Shown in pieces: positions 1-8,689 of a DNA stretch of 64,000 nucleotides. The stretch covers positions 62,001 through 126,000 of the forward strand of contig JBNLFL010000040.1 of assembly GCA_050305515.1 (NCBI GenBank), in the 5' to 3' direction. The notes beneath the pieces were generated by a model, which worked only from the letters and a program-made list of their open reading frames with translations, was not told the origin of the DNA and searched no databases. The stretch comes from JAFGUB01 sp050305515 (GTDB taxonomy: Bacteria > Campylobacterota > Campylobacteria > Campylobacterales > Sulfurimonadaceae). The translations under genes and the position numbers were made by a program. Every line of letters starts with the position of its first letter. Within the stretch, counting starts at the first letter, position 1.

Positions 1-4
1 ACTG

Positions 5-394
5 ATGGCAAAAACATACGCAACTGGAAGACGTAAAAGCTCTATCGCCAAAGTATGGCTCGCACCCGGCAGTGGAAAAATCACTGTCAACGGCCTCTCA
101 CTTGATGCATGGCTGGGTGGTCTTGAAGCTAAAAAACTGCGTGTCAAGCAGCCGCTGGCTCTGACAAAGCAGGACACATCTGTTGATATCACTGCCCAGA
201 CTCTGGGTGGCGGTTTCGGCGGTCAGGCTGATGCCCTGCGCCACGGTATCTCCCGTGCGCTTGTCAAATATGACGAAGCATTCCGCGCTATCTTGAAACC
301 TGCGGGCATGATGACACGTGACTCTCGTGTTGTTGAACGTAAGAAACCGGGTAAACGCAAAGCACGCCGCTCTCCTCAATTCTCAAAACGTTAA
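5..394 (+). CDS. rpsI: 30S ribosomal protein S9
   Basis: Structural protein of the small ribosomal subunit; its C-terminal tail reaches the P-site tRNA. The 129-residue product begins MAKTYATGRRK and ends in the conserved basic tail with terminal SKR, as expected for full-length bacterial S9. The start codon overlaps a TGA at 3-5, which fits the usual upstream partner rplM ending just outside the window (inferred). A strong hairpin follows the stop, so this is probably the end of the rplM-rpsI operon. Confidence 0.97.
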   Translation: MAKTYATGRRKSSIAKVWLAPGSGKITVNGLSLDAWLGGLEAKKLRVKQPLALTKQDTSVDITAQTLGGGFGGQADALRHGISRALVKYDEAFRAILKPAGMMTRDSRVVERKKPGKRKARRSPQFSKR

Positions 395-401
395 TCGTTT
401 C

Positions 402-417
402 GGTGCCTTCTGGCACC
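402..417 (+). terminator. Rho-independent terminator after rpsI
   Basis: Perfect 6-bp stem GGTGCC/GGCACC with a TTCT loop, beginning 8 nt after the rpsI stop and followed by a T-rich stretch. Position and shape fit an intrinsic terminator for the ribosomal operon. Confidence 0.8.
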
Positions 418-496
418 ATTTCTTCTCCATTTTTCCCTTTTTTTAAAACTTTTTCAGACATAATAAGAGCCAATCTATTCACTATAAAGGTTACTT

Positions 497-1201
497 ATGA
501 TTAAAATTACATTGGCATTTTTTGCTGCAGCAGTTATTGCAGGTGCATCCGAGGCACACTGGGATTACGGGCATCACGGTCCGTCACACTGGGGTGAATT
601 CTCAGAAACCTGCGCTAAGGGAAAAGCACAAAGTCCCATTGACATCCACCCTACAGAGTCGGCATCACTGCCCAAATCACATCTCATTGCACTGGATGAA
701 GACCGTCACACGAGCGCTAAAGTCGAAGATAACGGTCACTCCATCAAAATCACTCCGACCGAAGGCGGCATGCTTACTGTTAACGGGGATAAGTTCAAAC
801 TGCTACAGTTCCACTTTCACGGTTTGAGCGAAAATACGGTCAATGGTGAACATTTCCCGCTTGAGATGCATATGGTGCATCAAAACAGCGAAGGCAAACT
901 TGCTGTTGTAGGCGTCGTGTATAAAGAGGGCAAAAATAATCCGGCCCTTGACAACATTCTTGGCAATGTCGGAGAATCGATCCGTATCGACCCGCTTGAC
1001 ATGCTCCCTGAAGATATCGGGCACTATTACCACTGGGAAGGTTCTTTGACGACACCGCCGTGTTCCGAACATGTAGAGTGGTATCTGATGCGTACGCCGG
1101 TGGAAGCTTCAAAAGAGCAGATCGACGCCATGCGCAAGTATTATGATGACAACTACCGTCCGACCCAGCCGCTTAACGGGCGCAGCGTAGAGGCGAACTG
1201 A
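497..1201 (+). CDS. Periplasmic alpha-carbonic anhydrase
   Basis: Interconverts CO2 and bicarbonate, probably in the periplasm. The 234-residue protein has an N-terminal signal peptide (cleavage likely after about residue 20, GASEA). It then shows the alpha-class signature: QSPIDI near residue 45, zinc ligands H106, H108 and H125 in the HFHG and EMHMVH motifs, and SLTTPPCSE near residue 183. C39 and C189 are placed to form the disulfide common in exported bacterial members. It lies alone behind the rpsI terminator. In an autotroph it would supply inorganic carbon or buffer the periplasm; that role is inferred. Confidence 0.95.
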   Translation: MIKITLAFFAAAVIAGASEAHWDYGHHGPSHWGEFSETCAKGKAQSPIDIHPTESASLPKSHLIALDEDRHTSAKVEDNGHSIKITPTEGGMLTVNGDKFKLLQFHFHGLSENTVNGEHFPLEMHMVHQNSEGKLAVVGVVYKEGKNNPALDNILGNVGESIRIDPLDMLPEDIGHYYHWEGSLTTPPCSEHVEWYLMRTPVEASKEQIDAMRKYYDDNYRPTQPLNGRSVEAN

Positions 1202-1209
1202 CGCTATGC

Positions 1210-1215
1210 TATAAT
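1210..1215 (+). promoter_or_regulatory. TATAAT -10 box upstream of the substrate-binding protein
   Basis: Perfect TATAAT 22 nt upstream of the ATG at 1237. No convincing -35 element is visible, which is usual for sigma-70 promoters in this phylum. Confidence 0.55.
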
Positions 1216-1216
1216 C

Positions 1217-1240
1217 GCATCAAAAAACGGCTTTTGATGC
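1217..1240 (+). promoter_or_regulatory. Hairpin overlapping a start codon
   Basis: Inverted repeat GCATCAAAA/TTTTGATGC with a 6-nt loop. The right arm contains the ATG at 1237 of the next gene, so folding in the mRNA would hide the start codon. It could instead act as a weak terminator for the carbonic anhydrase gene; the tail is only moderately T-rich. Confidence 0.45.
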
Positions 1241-2742
1241 GATTATTTCTTCTTTCCCTTTTTCTTACATGTAGCGTTATCGCTTCAACGCTTCATTTGG
1301 CAACTTCTTCCAATCCTGCACGTCTCAATCCTATTATTGCAACCGATTCCGCCAGTGCTGATATTGCCGATTTTATATTCAGTGCACTTCTTAAATATGA
1401 CGAGAACGGTACCAGCATCATTGGCGATCTTGCGGAAAGTTATGCGTTTGAAGATAACACGACACTCATCTTTCATCTGCGCCGTGATGTCACATGGCAC
1501 GATGGTGCCGCATTTAGTGCGCGTGACGTTGTTTTCACCTATGAGATGATTAACAACGATCAGGTTATTTCACCCTATACCTCTACATTCCGCATGGTCG
1601 AATCGGTGAAAGCACTGGATGAGTACACCGTAAAAGTGACCTATAAAGAGCCTTACTTCAAGGCATTGGAGACATGGATGATGGGGATTTTGCCCTATCA
1701 TCTGCTTAAAGATGAAAAGAACATGATGGGTGCCAAATTCAATACGGCACCCATAGGTACGGGACCCTATAAACTGGAGCGGCTGGAACACTCGAAAAGT
1801 ATTGAGCTGAGCGCCTATGAGCACTATTTCGAGGGAAAAGCAAAAATCGATCGTATCTCCTTTCATGTTGTTCCGGACCCGTTGACACGTTTTTTGATGT
1901 TGCAGGCGGGAGAGCTGGATGTCGGCGGACTCGAAGCGATGCAATTTGAGCGACAGGTAAAACCGGAGTTTTTCGAAAAATTCAACTACCGGGAACAGCT
2001 GGCACGAAGTTACGATTATCTGGGATTCAACCTCAGGCGAGATATATTTAAAGATGCACGGGTCCGTGAAGCGCTCTCGTTGGCCATAGGCCGACAGACA
2101 CTGGTGAATATTTTATTTCTTAAACATGCACAGGTCTGTAACGGCCCGTTTCATCCGAGTGTTCCGGCGTTTAATCCTGACGTGAAAGCGCCACAACGCG
2201 ATCTTGAACGTGCTAAAGCACTTCTGGAAGCGGCGGGGTACAATGAAAAACACCCGTTAAGTTTTGAAATTGCCACCTCAAATTCCAACACCATTCGTCC
2301 CTATGCGGCGGAGATCATACAACAGCAGCTTCTGGATGTCGGTGTCAAGGTCAAACTGCGTATCATGGAGTGGCAGGCCTTTTTAAACCAGATCGTTTTC
2401 CCGCGCAATTTCGATGCGGTGTTGCTGGGATGGTCGCTCTCACTCACCCCGGACCCCTATCTGTTGTGGCACAGTGACAACGACAAGCCGGGCGGTTTTA
2501 ATTTTGTCGGTTACCATAACGATGCGGTTGATGCGAAGATCATAAAAATGGAATCCATGATCGATCGTAATCAGGTTTTTGCCGTACAACGCGACATTTT
2601 TACCGATATCGCAAAGGATAACCCGTACCTCTTTTTGTACATACCCAATGCGATTAGTGTGTACAGTAAAAAACTCTTACATGTAAGGCCTGCAGTGACC
2701 GGATTGATGCACAATATCATAGAGTGGGAGAAAGTCGAATGA
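1237..2742 (+). CDS. ABC transporter substrate-binding protein, family 5 (peptide/nickel type)
   Basis: Extracytoplasmic solute-binding protein of the SBP_bac_5 family (DppA/OppA/NikA relatives). It has a signal peptide at residues 1-17, then the early family pattern LNPIIATDSASADIADFIF, FHLRRDVTWHDG and DVVFTYEMI, and about 501 residues in all, normal for the family. ATG at 1237 is preferred over the in-frame TTG at 1234. No permease or ATPase gene is adjacent, so it is an orphan here. It is coupled by a 4-nt ATGA overlap to a HAD phosphatase. The ligand cannot be deduced; peptides or a metal chelate are possible. Confidence 0.88.
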   Translation: MRLFLLSLFLTCSVIASTLHLATSSNPARLNPIIATDSASADIADFIFSALLKYDENGTSIIGDLAESYAFEDNTTLIFHLRRDVTWHDGAAFSARDVVFTYEMINNDQVISPYTSTFRMVESVKALDEYTVKVTYKEPYFKALETWMMGILPYHLLKDEKNMMGAKFNTAPIGTGPYKLERLEHSKSIELSAYEHYFEGKAKIDRISFHVVPDPLTRFLMLQAGELDVGGLEAMQFERQVKPEFFEKFNYREQLARSYDYLGFNLRRDIFKDARVREALSLAIGRQTLVNILFLKHAQVCNGPFHPSVPAFNPDVKAPQRDLERAKALLEAAGYNEKHPLSFEIATSNSNTIRPYAAEIIQQQLLDVGVKVKLRIMEWQAFLNQIVFPRNFDAVLLGWSLSLTPDPYLLWHSDNDKPGGFNFVGYHNDAVDAKIIKMESMIDRNQVFAVQRDIFTDIAKDNPYLFLYIPNAISVYSKKLLHVRPAVTGLMHNIIEWEKVE

Positions 2743-3392
2743 CCATACTCTTTGATATGGACGGTACCCTGATTGACTCAACAGAAGCGATTCTGGAGAG
2801 TTTTCACCGCTCGTATGACATTCACGGACGCAGTCATCCTGATGATGAAGCGATTAAGGCATTGATAGGGTATCCGCTGGATCTGATGTATGAGCGGCTC
2901 GGTATTGAAGAAGCCGCAGTATGGGATATGGTCGCTACCTATAAAGCCCATTATCGTGAAATTTCAAAGCAGAAAACGTTGTTGCTGCCGCGTGCCGTGG
3001 AGGCCATTGAACTGGCATCGCGTTACGCGACTCTTGGTATTGTGACAACCAAGACGGGACGCTATTCGCAGGAATTGCTGGAGCACTTTAATCTGATGCA
3101 TCATTTTGCCGTTCTGATCGGACGCGAGCATGTGGAAAACCCAAAACCCCATCCCGAACCGGTTCACAAAGCGATGGATGCCATTGCTACATGCAAGAGT
3201 GAAACAACATGGCTGATCGGAGACACACGACTGGATCTCGAAGCGGCGAAAAAAGCCGGTATAAAATCGGTCGGAGTCCTCAGTGGTTACGATAATCTGG
3301 AACAATTGTCAACATTATGTGATATTATTAAAAATGATGCGTTCGAAGCGGTCCTACATATAGTAAATAATGGGGTAAAACGGGACGTCTAG
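2739..3392 (+). CDS. HAD-family phosphatase, phosphoglycolate phosphatase-like
   Basis: Haloacid dehalogenase superfamily hydrolase of about 217 residues. The catalytic motif DMDGT at residues 6-10 gives the nucleophile D6 and acid D8. Later motifs are TTKTGR (motif II), a lysine-containing KPHPEPV, and GDTRLDLEAAKKAG (motif IV). This arrangement matches Gph/PpaX-like phosphatases, but substrates in the family cannot be read from sequence. The start ATG overlaps the stop of the preceding binding-protein gene by 4 nt, so they are probably translated together. Confidence 0.85.
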   Translation: MTILFDMDGTLIDSTEAILESFHRSYDIHGRSHPDDEAIKALIGYPLDLMYERLGIEEAAVWDMVATYKAHYREISKQKTLLLPRAVEAIELASRYATLGIVTTKTGRYSQELLEHFNLMHHFAVLIGREHVENPKPHPEPVHKAMDAIATCKSETTWLIGDTRLDLEAAKKAGIKSVGVLSGYDNLEQLSTLCDIIKNDAFEAVLHIVNNGVKRDV

Positions 3393-3506
3393 GCCCCTAT
3401 TTCGAGTGACTGAAAAATAGAAAGCTAGCTTTAAGAGCAACTTACCTAAAATACTTTGACATGATAGAAGACTCTATTTGAATTTAATTGTTAAAGAGGA
3501 GAACCC

Positions 3507-4064
3507 ATGCTTGAAATCAGATGGCACAGCCGCGCCGGACAAGGTGCGGTAACAGGTGCAAAGGGTTTGGCAGAGGTTGTTTCGACAACGGGTAAAGAGG
3601 TACAGGCGTTCGCGTTTTACGGTTCCGCAAAACGTGGCGCTGCAATGACCGCTTACAACCGTGTTGATGACAAACCGATTATGAACCATGAGAAATTCAT
3701 GAATCCGGACTATGTTCTGGTGATCGACCCCGCCTTGACCTATACCACCGATATCACCGCCAATGACAAGCCTGAAACGGTTTATATCGTTACAACACAC
3801 ATGAGTACGGAAGAGCTGGTGGCATCACAGCCGCGGCTTGAAGGAAAAAAAGTGTATACCGTCGACTGCATCAAGATTGCGCAGGAGACAATCGGACGTC
3901 CGATCCCAAACACTCCGATGTTGGGAGCTTTGATGAAGATTTCAGGAATGTATGAAATGGACTTTTTCAAAGAGAGCATGGTTCGTGTACTTAAAAAACT
4001 GCCCCAGAAAATCATCGATGCCAACATGCTGGCTATTCAGCGTGCCTACGATGAAGTGAAATAA
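3507..4064 (+). CDS. porG: Pyruvate:ferredoxin oxidoreductase, gamma subunit
   Basis: Gamma subunit of the four-part 2-oxoacid:acceptor oxidoreductase that interconverts pyruvate and acetyl-CoA plus CO2 using ferredoxin. The 185-residue protein opens with the family pattern RWHSRAGQGAVTGAKGLAE and contains FYGSAKRGAAMTAYNR. It is the first gene of a four-gene operon in the order gamma-delta-alpha-beta, with a clear GAGGAG Shine-Dalgarno before the ATG. In reductive TCA organisms this enzyme runs toward pyruvate synthesis; that direction is inferred from the phylum. Confidence 0.93.
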   Translation: MLEIRWHSRAGQGAVTGAKGLAEVVSTTGKEVQAFAFYGSAKRGAAMTAYNRVDDKPIMNHEKFMNPDYVLVIDPALTYTTDITANDKPETVYIVTTHMSTEELVASQPRLEGKKVYTVDCIKIAQETIGRPIPNTPMLGALMKISGMYEMDFFKESMVRVLKKLPQKIIDANMLAIQRAYDEVK

Positions 4065-4074
4065 GGAGAGAACT

Positions 4075-4470
4075 ATGCAAAACAATGGATGGAGCGAATT
4101 TGAAATCGGTGCCATGCTGCGCTCGTTTGACGGTGCAACCTCAGACATCGCAACAACACATCAGGAAGATCGTCCTTACTCTAAATCGAACTCTTTCACC
4201 GCTTCGGTAGCCGACTGGCGTATCATCAAACCTGTTTTTAACAAAGACTACTGTATTGATTGCCAATTTTGCTGGATCTATTGTCCTGACATTTCAATCA
4301 TATCCCGTGATAAGAAGATGATCGGTGTCGATATGGATCACTGTAAGGGGTGCGGAATCTGTGTAGAAGTCTGCCCGACCAACCCCAAGTCCCTGCTGAT
4401 GTTCGAAGAGAAAAAAGATGATGAAGAGGCACTCGCCGAGTGGCCTGCCAAAGATACAAAGGAGAAATAA
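4075..4470 (+). CDS. porD: Pyruvate:ferredoxin oxidoreductase, delta (ferredoxin-like) subunit
   Basis: Electron-carrying subunit with two [4Fe-4S] binding motifs, CIDCQFCWIYCPD and CKGCGICVEVCPT, that pass electrons between the TPP-bearing core and soluble ferredoxin. At 131 residues it is longer than the usual 80-105 because of an extra N-terminal stretch of about 50 residues. It begins 10 nt after porG behind a GGAG site, and its TAA stop shares one base with the start of porA. Confidence 0.93.
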   Translation: MQNNGWSEFEIGAMLRSFDGATSDIATTHQEDRPYSKSNSFTASVADWRIIKPVFNKDYCIDCQFCWIYCPDISIISRDKKMIGVDMDHCKGCGICVEVCPTNPKSLLMFEEKKDDEEALAEWPAKDTKEK

Positions 4471-5690
4471 TGGCCGATACTATGGAATTGCGCGATATCG
4501 AAGTCTGGGACGGTAATATGGCCGCCAGCCAGGCGCTCCGTCAGGTTCAGGTGGATGTCGTCGCGGCGTATCCGATTACCCCGTCAACGCCAATCGTTGA
4601 AAACTACGGGAACTTCCTCGCAAACGGTTATATTGACGGCGAGTTCGTTATGGTCGAATCCGAACATGCAGCAATGTCAGGCTGTATCGGTGCGGCTGCT
4701 GCCGGTGGCCGTGTCGCTACGGCAACCAGCTCCCAGGGTTTTGCGCTGATGGTGGAGACGCTCTATCAGGCTTCCGGTATGCGTCTGCCGATTGTTCTTA
4801 ACGTTGTTAACCGTGCACTTGCCGCACCGCTGAACGTTAACGGAGACCACTCCGATATGTACCTCGGCCGCGATAGCGGCTGGATTCAACTGTGTGCTTA
4901 CAACCCCCAGAATGCCTATGATTTGAACTTTATTGCTTTCAAAGTGGGTGAAGATCATGAAGTCCGCCTGCCGGCTATGGTCCACCAGGACGGCTTTATG
5001 ACATCGCATACGGCACAGGGTGTCAAAACCCTGACAGATGAGCAAGGGTACAACTTCGTCGGCGAATTCCAGCCTATGAATGACATGCTCGACCTTGATC
5101 ACCCGGTGACCCATGGGGTACAGACGGAAGAGGACTGGCATTTCGAACACAAAGCACGTCAGCACAACGACATGATGACGAAGGTGTTTCCTAAGATTCA
5201 GGCAGCATTTGATGCGTTTGAAAAGCTGAGCGGACGTCAATACCGTCTGGTAGAGGGTTACATGATGGACGATGCCGACGTGGCGGTTGTCTGTATGGGA
5301 ACCTCTGTGGAAACGGCAGTTGAAGTTGCAGGTGAACTGCGTGCACAGGGTATCAAAGCCGGTGTTGTAGGCATTCGTGTACTCCGTCCGTGGCCGTTTG
5401 AAATGATTCGTGACATGCTTAAAGATTGCAAGGCGATTGCCGCACTTGACCGTTCATCACCGCATGGTGCTGCCGGTATGCTCTTTAACGAGCTTGCAGG
5501 ATCACTTTTCAACTCCGGAACCAATGCAGTACTGACCGGTTATGTTTACGGCCTTGGCGGTCGTGACCTGACCAAAAAACACCTGCATGACATCTATGGA
5601 CAGCTTCAGGCCAATGCCGAAGCTGGAAAACCGACGACCGCGCTGCAGCAGTATGTAGGCGTTCGCGGACCAAAACTCGAGTTTCTGTAG
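4470..5690 (+). CDS. porA: Pyruvate:ferredoxin oxidoreductase, alpha subunit
   Basis: Large subunit of 406 residues that forms the active site with PorB. The pattern AYPITPSTPIVE near residue 30 and SEHAAMSGCIGAAAAGGR further on match the domain I/II segment of 2-oxoacid oxidoreductases, where the EHA glutamate interacts with the thiazolium cofactor. The start ATG at 4470 has a GGAG site inside the end of porD and overlaps its stop by one base. An upstream in-frame start would sit inside porD and is not needed. Confidence 0.94.
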   Translation: MADTMELRDIEVWDGNMAASQALRQVQVDVVAAYPITPSTPIVENYGNFLANGYIDGEFVMVESEHAAMSGCIGAAAAGGRVATATSSQGFALMVETLYQASGMRLPIVLNVVNRALAAPLNVNGDHSDMYLGRDSGWIQLCAYNPQNAYDLNFIAFKVGEDHEVRLPAMVHQDGFMTSHTAQGVKTLTDEQGYNFVGEFQPMNDMLDLDHPVTHGVQTEEDWHFEHKARQHNDMMTKVFPKIQAAFDAFEKLSGRQYRLVEGYMMDDADVAVVCMGTSVETAVEVAGELRAQGIKAGVVGIRVLRPWPFEMIRDMLKDCKAIAALDRSSPHGAAGMLFNELAGSLFNSGTNAVLTGYVYGLGGRDLTKKHLHDIYGQLQANAEAGKPTTALQQYVGVRGPKLEFL

Positions 5691-5700
5691 GAGATAGACG

Positions 5701-6657
5701 ATGAGCGAAATGAAAAAAATAAAAAACCTTAAAGAGTTCTCCACATCCGCTGACCGCTTCGAGGGTGCAAACCTTCTCTGCCCGGGATGTGCCCACTCGA
5801 TCATCGTTCGTGAAGTACTCAATGCGACCAATGATGATCTGATTCTGTCTGCATCTACAGGATGTCTTGAAGTATGTACCGCTGTTTATCCGTATACGTC
5901 GTGGGATGCTTCCTGGATTCATATCGGTTTTGAAAACGGTTCAACCGCCGTTGCCGGTGCGGAAGCGATGCACAAGGCACTTAAACGCAAAGGCCGCCTC
6001 AAGCAGCCTGAGCGCACTCCGAAATTTGTCTCCTTCGCGGGGGATGGTGCCTCTTATGATATCGGGTTCCAGTGGATTTCCGGATGTTTCGAACGTGGCC
6101 ACAACATCATGCACGTTGTTCTTGACAATGAGGTCTATGCCAATACGGGCGGGCAGCGCTCTTCTTCTACACCAATCGGTTCATCCACAACGACGGCTCC
6201 GGCCGGGCGCGTGAGCTATGGCGAGAAGATGAACAAAAAAGATATGCTTGCCATTATGGCGGCGCACGGTTCGCCTTATGTGGCTCAGGTTGCTCCGAAT
6301 AAATGGAAAGATATGGTGAAAAAGATTCAACACGGTTTCTCTGTTGAAGGCCCGGTTTTCATCAATGCAATGTCTGCCTGTACGACAGAGTGGAAATTCC
6401 TTCCGGAAGATACAATTGCGATTTCTGATCTGGCTACGGATTCACTGGTATTCCCTCTTTATGAGATTATTGACGGAACCAAATTGAATATCACCTACCG
6501 TCCGAAAACCGTACTTCCGGTTGAAGAGTATCTTGCGGCACAGGGACGTTTCAAACATCTCTTCAAAGATGAGTACAAATATCTCATTAAAGAGTGGCAG
6601 GAACGTGTCGATGCCAAATGGGAATACCTCCAGCGTCGTGAAGAGGCTTCTGTCTGA
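5701..6657 (+). CDS. porB: Pyruvate:ferredoxin oxidoreductase, beta (TPP-binding) subunit
   Basis: Thiamine-diphosphate subunit of 318 residues. The TPP-binding region runs from GDGASYDIGF through the DNEVYANTGGQRS segment. C27, C30, C55 and a later cysteine (SACTTEW) are placed to hold the proximal [4Fe-4S] cluster. It is the last gene of the porGDAB operon. The extended C-terminal part (YRPKTVLPVEEYLAAQ onward) is typical of the Campylobacterota enzyme. Confidence 0.94.
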   Translation: MSEMKKIKNLKEFSTSADRFEGANLLCPGCAHSIIVREVLNATNDDLILSASTGCLEVCTAVYPYTSWDASWIHIGFENGSTAVAGAEAMHKALKRKGRLKQPERTPKFVSFAGDGASYDIGFQWISGCFERGHNIMHVVLDNEVYANTGGQRSSSTPIGSSTTTAPAGRVSYGEKMNKKDMLAIMAAHGSPYVAQVAPNKWKDMVKKIQHGFSVEGPVFINAMSACTTEWKFLPEDTIAISDLATDSLVFPLYEIIDGTKLNITYRPKTVLPVEEYLAAQGRFKHLFKDEYKYLIKEWQERVDAKWEYLQRREEASV

Positions 6658-6661
6658 TGCT

Positions 6662-6671
6662 TTACATGTAA
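6662..6671. repeat. TTACATGTAA palindrome after porB
   Basis: Exact copy 4 nt downstream of the porB stop. It is followed by a GC-rich weak hairpin and a long pyrimidine tract (6691-6727) that may end the por transcript. Confidence 0.8.
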
Positions 6672-6729
6672 GGCCCTTCCCGGGTCTTGCACTTTCTTCT
6701 CCCTTAGCTTCTTTTTTCTTTCCTTTCAT

Positions 6730-6735
6730 TATAAT
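6730..6735 (+). promoter_or_regulatory. TATAAT -10 box for lsrK
   Basis: Perfect TATAAT 25 nt upstream of the lsrK ATG, with a GAGAGGA ribosome site between them. Confidence 0.6.
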
Positions 6736-6760
6736 CTGACATCACAGAGAGGATGTTAGC

Positions 6761-8311
6761 ATGTATTTTATGACCATAGATGCCGGAACCGGCAGCGCCC
6801 GTGCCGTAATTTTCAATGAGGCCGGCGAACAGATTGCCATTTCGCAACAGGAGTGGACGCATATCAGTGAACCCGGTATCGCCAATTCGATGGGGTTTGA
6901 TTTTAAAACCAACTGGAAGATTATTGCAGGATGCATCAGGGAAGCGATAGCAACCTCGGGTCTGGATGCCCGCGAAATTTGCGCTGTCAGTGCCACCAGC
7001 ATGCGGGAGGGCATTGTCGTCTATGACCGATTAGGGGAGGAACTCTTTGGCGTAGCGAATGTCGATGCACGCGCTGCTGCGGAAGTCGCGGACATCAATC
7101 GGGAGTTTTCCGCTCTGGAGAAGGAATTTTATCGAAGCAGCGGGCAAACCTTTGCACTGGGTGCCCTGCCGCGCCTGCTGTGGCTCAAACGGAACCGGCC
7201 CGAGCTGTACGATAGGGTTGATTCCATGAATATGATCAGTGACTGGGTTTTGACGCGGCTCAGCGGAGTCATCGCTTCGGAACCTTCCAATGCGGGAACC
7301 AGCGGCGTGTTTTCACTGGAAAAGCGCTGCTGGGAACCTGAAATGGCGACGCGTCTCGGGTTAAAAGATGATATTTTTCCTCCCGTGTATGAAAGCGGAA
7401 CGGTCATCGGCGAGGTGAGTGCGCGCGCGGCTGAGGAGACCGGATTACATGTAAAGACAAAAGTGGTCACGGGCGGCGGTGACGTGCAGCTGGGTTCCGC
7501 CGGTCTGGGCATTGTCCGTGCAGGTGAATCCGCCGTGCTCGGCGGCACCTTCTGGCAGCAGATCGTCAACATTGAAGGCGGGCGCGTTGACCCCAAAATG
7601 AACATTCGGATCAACCCGCATGTCATTCCCGGACTTTCCCAGGCGGAAGGTATCACTTTCTTTTCAGGTATGGTCATGCGATGGTTCCGTGACACGTTTT
7701 GCGATAGGGAGAAACTTGAAGCCGCGAAGCAGGGCATCGACGTCTACGCATATCTCGAAACGCTGGCACGCGAAGTCCCGGTGGGCGCCTACGGGATTAT
7801 GCCGATCTTTTCCGACAGCATGAAATTCGGCCGCTGGTATCATGCCGCGCCCTCTTTTGTCAATCTTTCTCTTGAGACGACATCCAAAGCCGCCATGTTT
7901 CGTGCGCTTGAGGAGAACGCGGCCATCGTATCCATGCTGAATCTTGAAGCCATTTTCAACTTTACGCAGACACCGAGTGATGTCATTACCTTTGCCGGAG
8001 GTGCCGCAAAAGGGAGGCTCTGGTCGCAGATACTCAGCGATGTCACGGGCAAAGCAGTGCGCATTCCCCGCGTCACCGAAGCCACGGCACTCGGAGGTGC
8101 GATGGCCGCCGGTGTCGGGGCAGGGTGCTACCCCTCGATTGCAGCAGCTGCAAAGGAGCTGGTCATCTGGGAAGATCATTATGAACCCGACATGAAGCAT
8201 CATCAGCTTTACCGTGATGCGGCGCAGCGGTGGCAGGAGGTGTATCGGGCGCAGCTCTCTCTTGTGGATGCCGGTTTGACACACTCCATGTGGAAGGCAC
8301 CCGGGCTCTGA
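6761..8311 (+). CDS. lsrK: Autoinducer-2 kinase (FGGY carbohydrate kinase)
   Basis: FGGY-family kinase of 516 residues whose sequence follows enterobacterial LsrK along its length. The N-terminal phosphate-binding motif is DAGTGSARAVIF. The middle carries SMREGIVVYD, NVDARAAAEV and GGGDVQLGSAGLG, then LGGTFWQQIVN, WYHAAPSFVNLS and RALEENAAIVS. It ends in SMWKAPGL, almost identical to the LsrK terminus. LsrK phosphorylates 4,5-dihydroxy-2,3-pentanedione (AI-2). The lsrACDB transporter and lsrR are not in the window. A small ABM-fold gene, a class II aldolase and luxS lie within 4 kb, suggesting local AI-2 turnover (inferred). Confidence 0.88.
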   Translation: MYFMTIDAGTGSARAVIFNEAGEQIAISQQEWTHISEPGIANSMGFDFKTNWKIIAGCIREAIATSGLDAREICAVSATSMREGIVVYDRLGEELFGVANVDARAAAEVADINREFSALEKEFYRSSGQTFALGALPRLLWLKRNRPELYDRVDSMNMISDWVLTRLSGVIASEPSNAGTSGVFSLEKRCWEPEMATRLGLKDDIFPPVYESGTVIGEVSARAAEETGLHVKTKVVTGGGDVQLGSAGLGIVRAGESAVLGGTFWQQIVNIEGGRVDPKMNIRINPHVIPGLSQAEGITFFSGMVMRWFRDTFCDREKLEAAKQGIDVYAYLETLAREVPVGAYGIMPIFSDSMKFGRWYHAAPSFVNLSLETTSKAAMFRALEENAAIVSMLNLEAIFNFTQTPSDVITFAGGAAKGRLWSQILSDVTGKAVRIPRVTEATALGGAMAAGVGAGCYPSIAAAAKELVIWEDHYEPDMKHHQLYRDAAQRWQEVYRAQLSLVDAGLTHSMWKAPGL

Positions 8312-8358
8312 TCGGGAATGGTTATTGCTTTGATCTGTTAGTTAAATCAAGGTAAACC

Positions 8359-8685
8359 ATGAAACAGAGTTTAAAAGCTGTTGAAGCACTTTTTGCATAC
8401 AACCCGTTGCGTCAACGCAGAATCGACGCGATTCGAAAATCGTATCCGAAATTTTCCGATACCCATCAGCATGAAATCCATGCGGATGTTCCGGTCATAC
8501 CGAAAATGGAACATCATTTTGAAGGGCTCTCAGGGGATGATGTGATTGCGGAGCTTGCAAAAAATGCAGCGCAAATCCGTAGCAGCAGAGGCAAAGTGAC
8601 CCATTTTACGTCACAGGATGAAAAAGTAATTCGGGAGATGATGCAGAATACGGCGGCCCTCTCACAGGCGCGCAAAAGAGGCTAA
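8359..8685 (+). CDS. Small hypothetical protein
   Basis: 108 residues, not recognised. It is charged and mainly helical in character, with two histidine-containing stretches (THQHEIHADV, MEHHFEG) and no signal peptide or membrane segment. It has an AAGGT ribosome site and lies between lsrK and two genes on the opposite strand, ending 5 nt from the convergent ABM gene. Normal codon use argues for a real gene. Confidence 0.6.
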   Translation: MKQSLKAVEALFAYNPLRQRRIDAIRKSYPKFSDTHQHEIHADVPVIPKMEHHFEGLSGDDVIAELAKNAAQIRSSRGKVTHFTSQDEKVIREMMQNTAALSQARKRG

Positions 8686-8689
8686 AGCC

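Noticed and set aside
3456..3484. sigma-70 promoter with TTGACA at 3456 for porG
   Set aside because: A -35 match exists, but no -10 box lies at suitable spacing, so I did not list it.
6673..6690. Strong terminator after porB
   Set aside because: The GC-rich inverted repeat is short and imperfect; noted only in passing with the palindrome entry.
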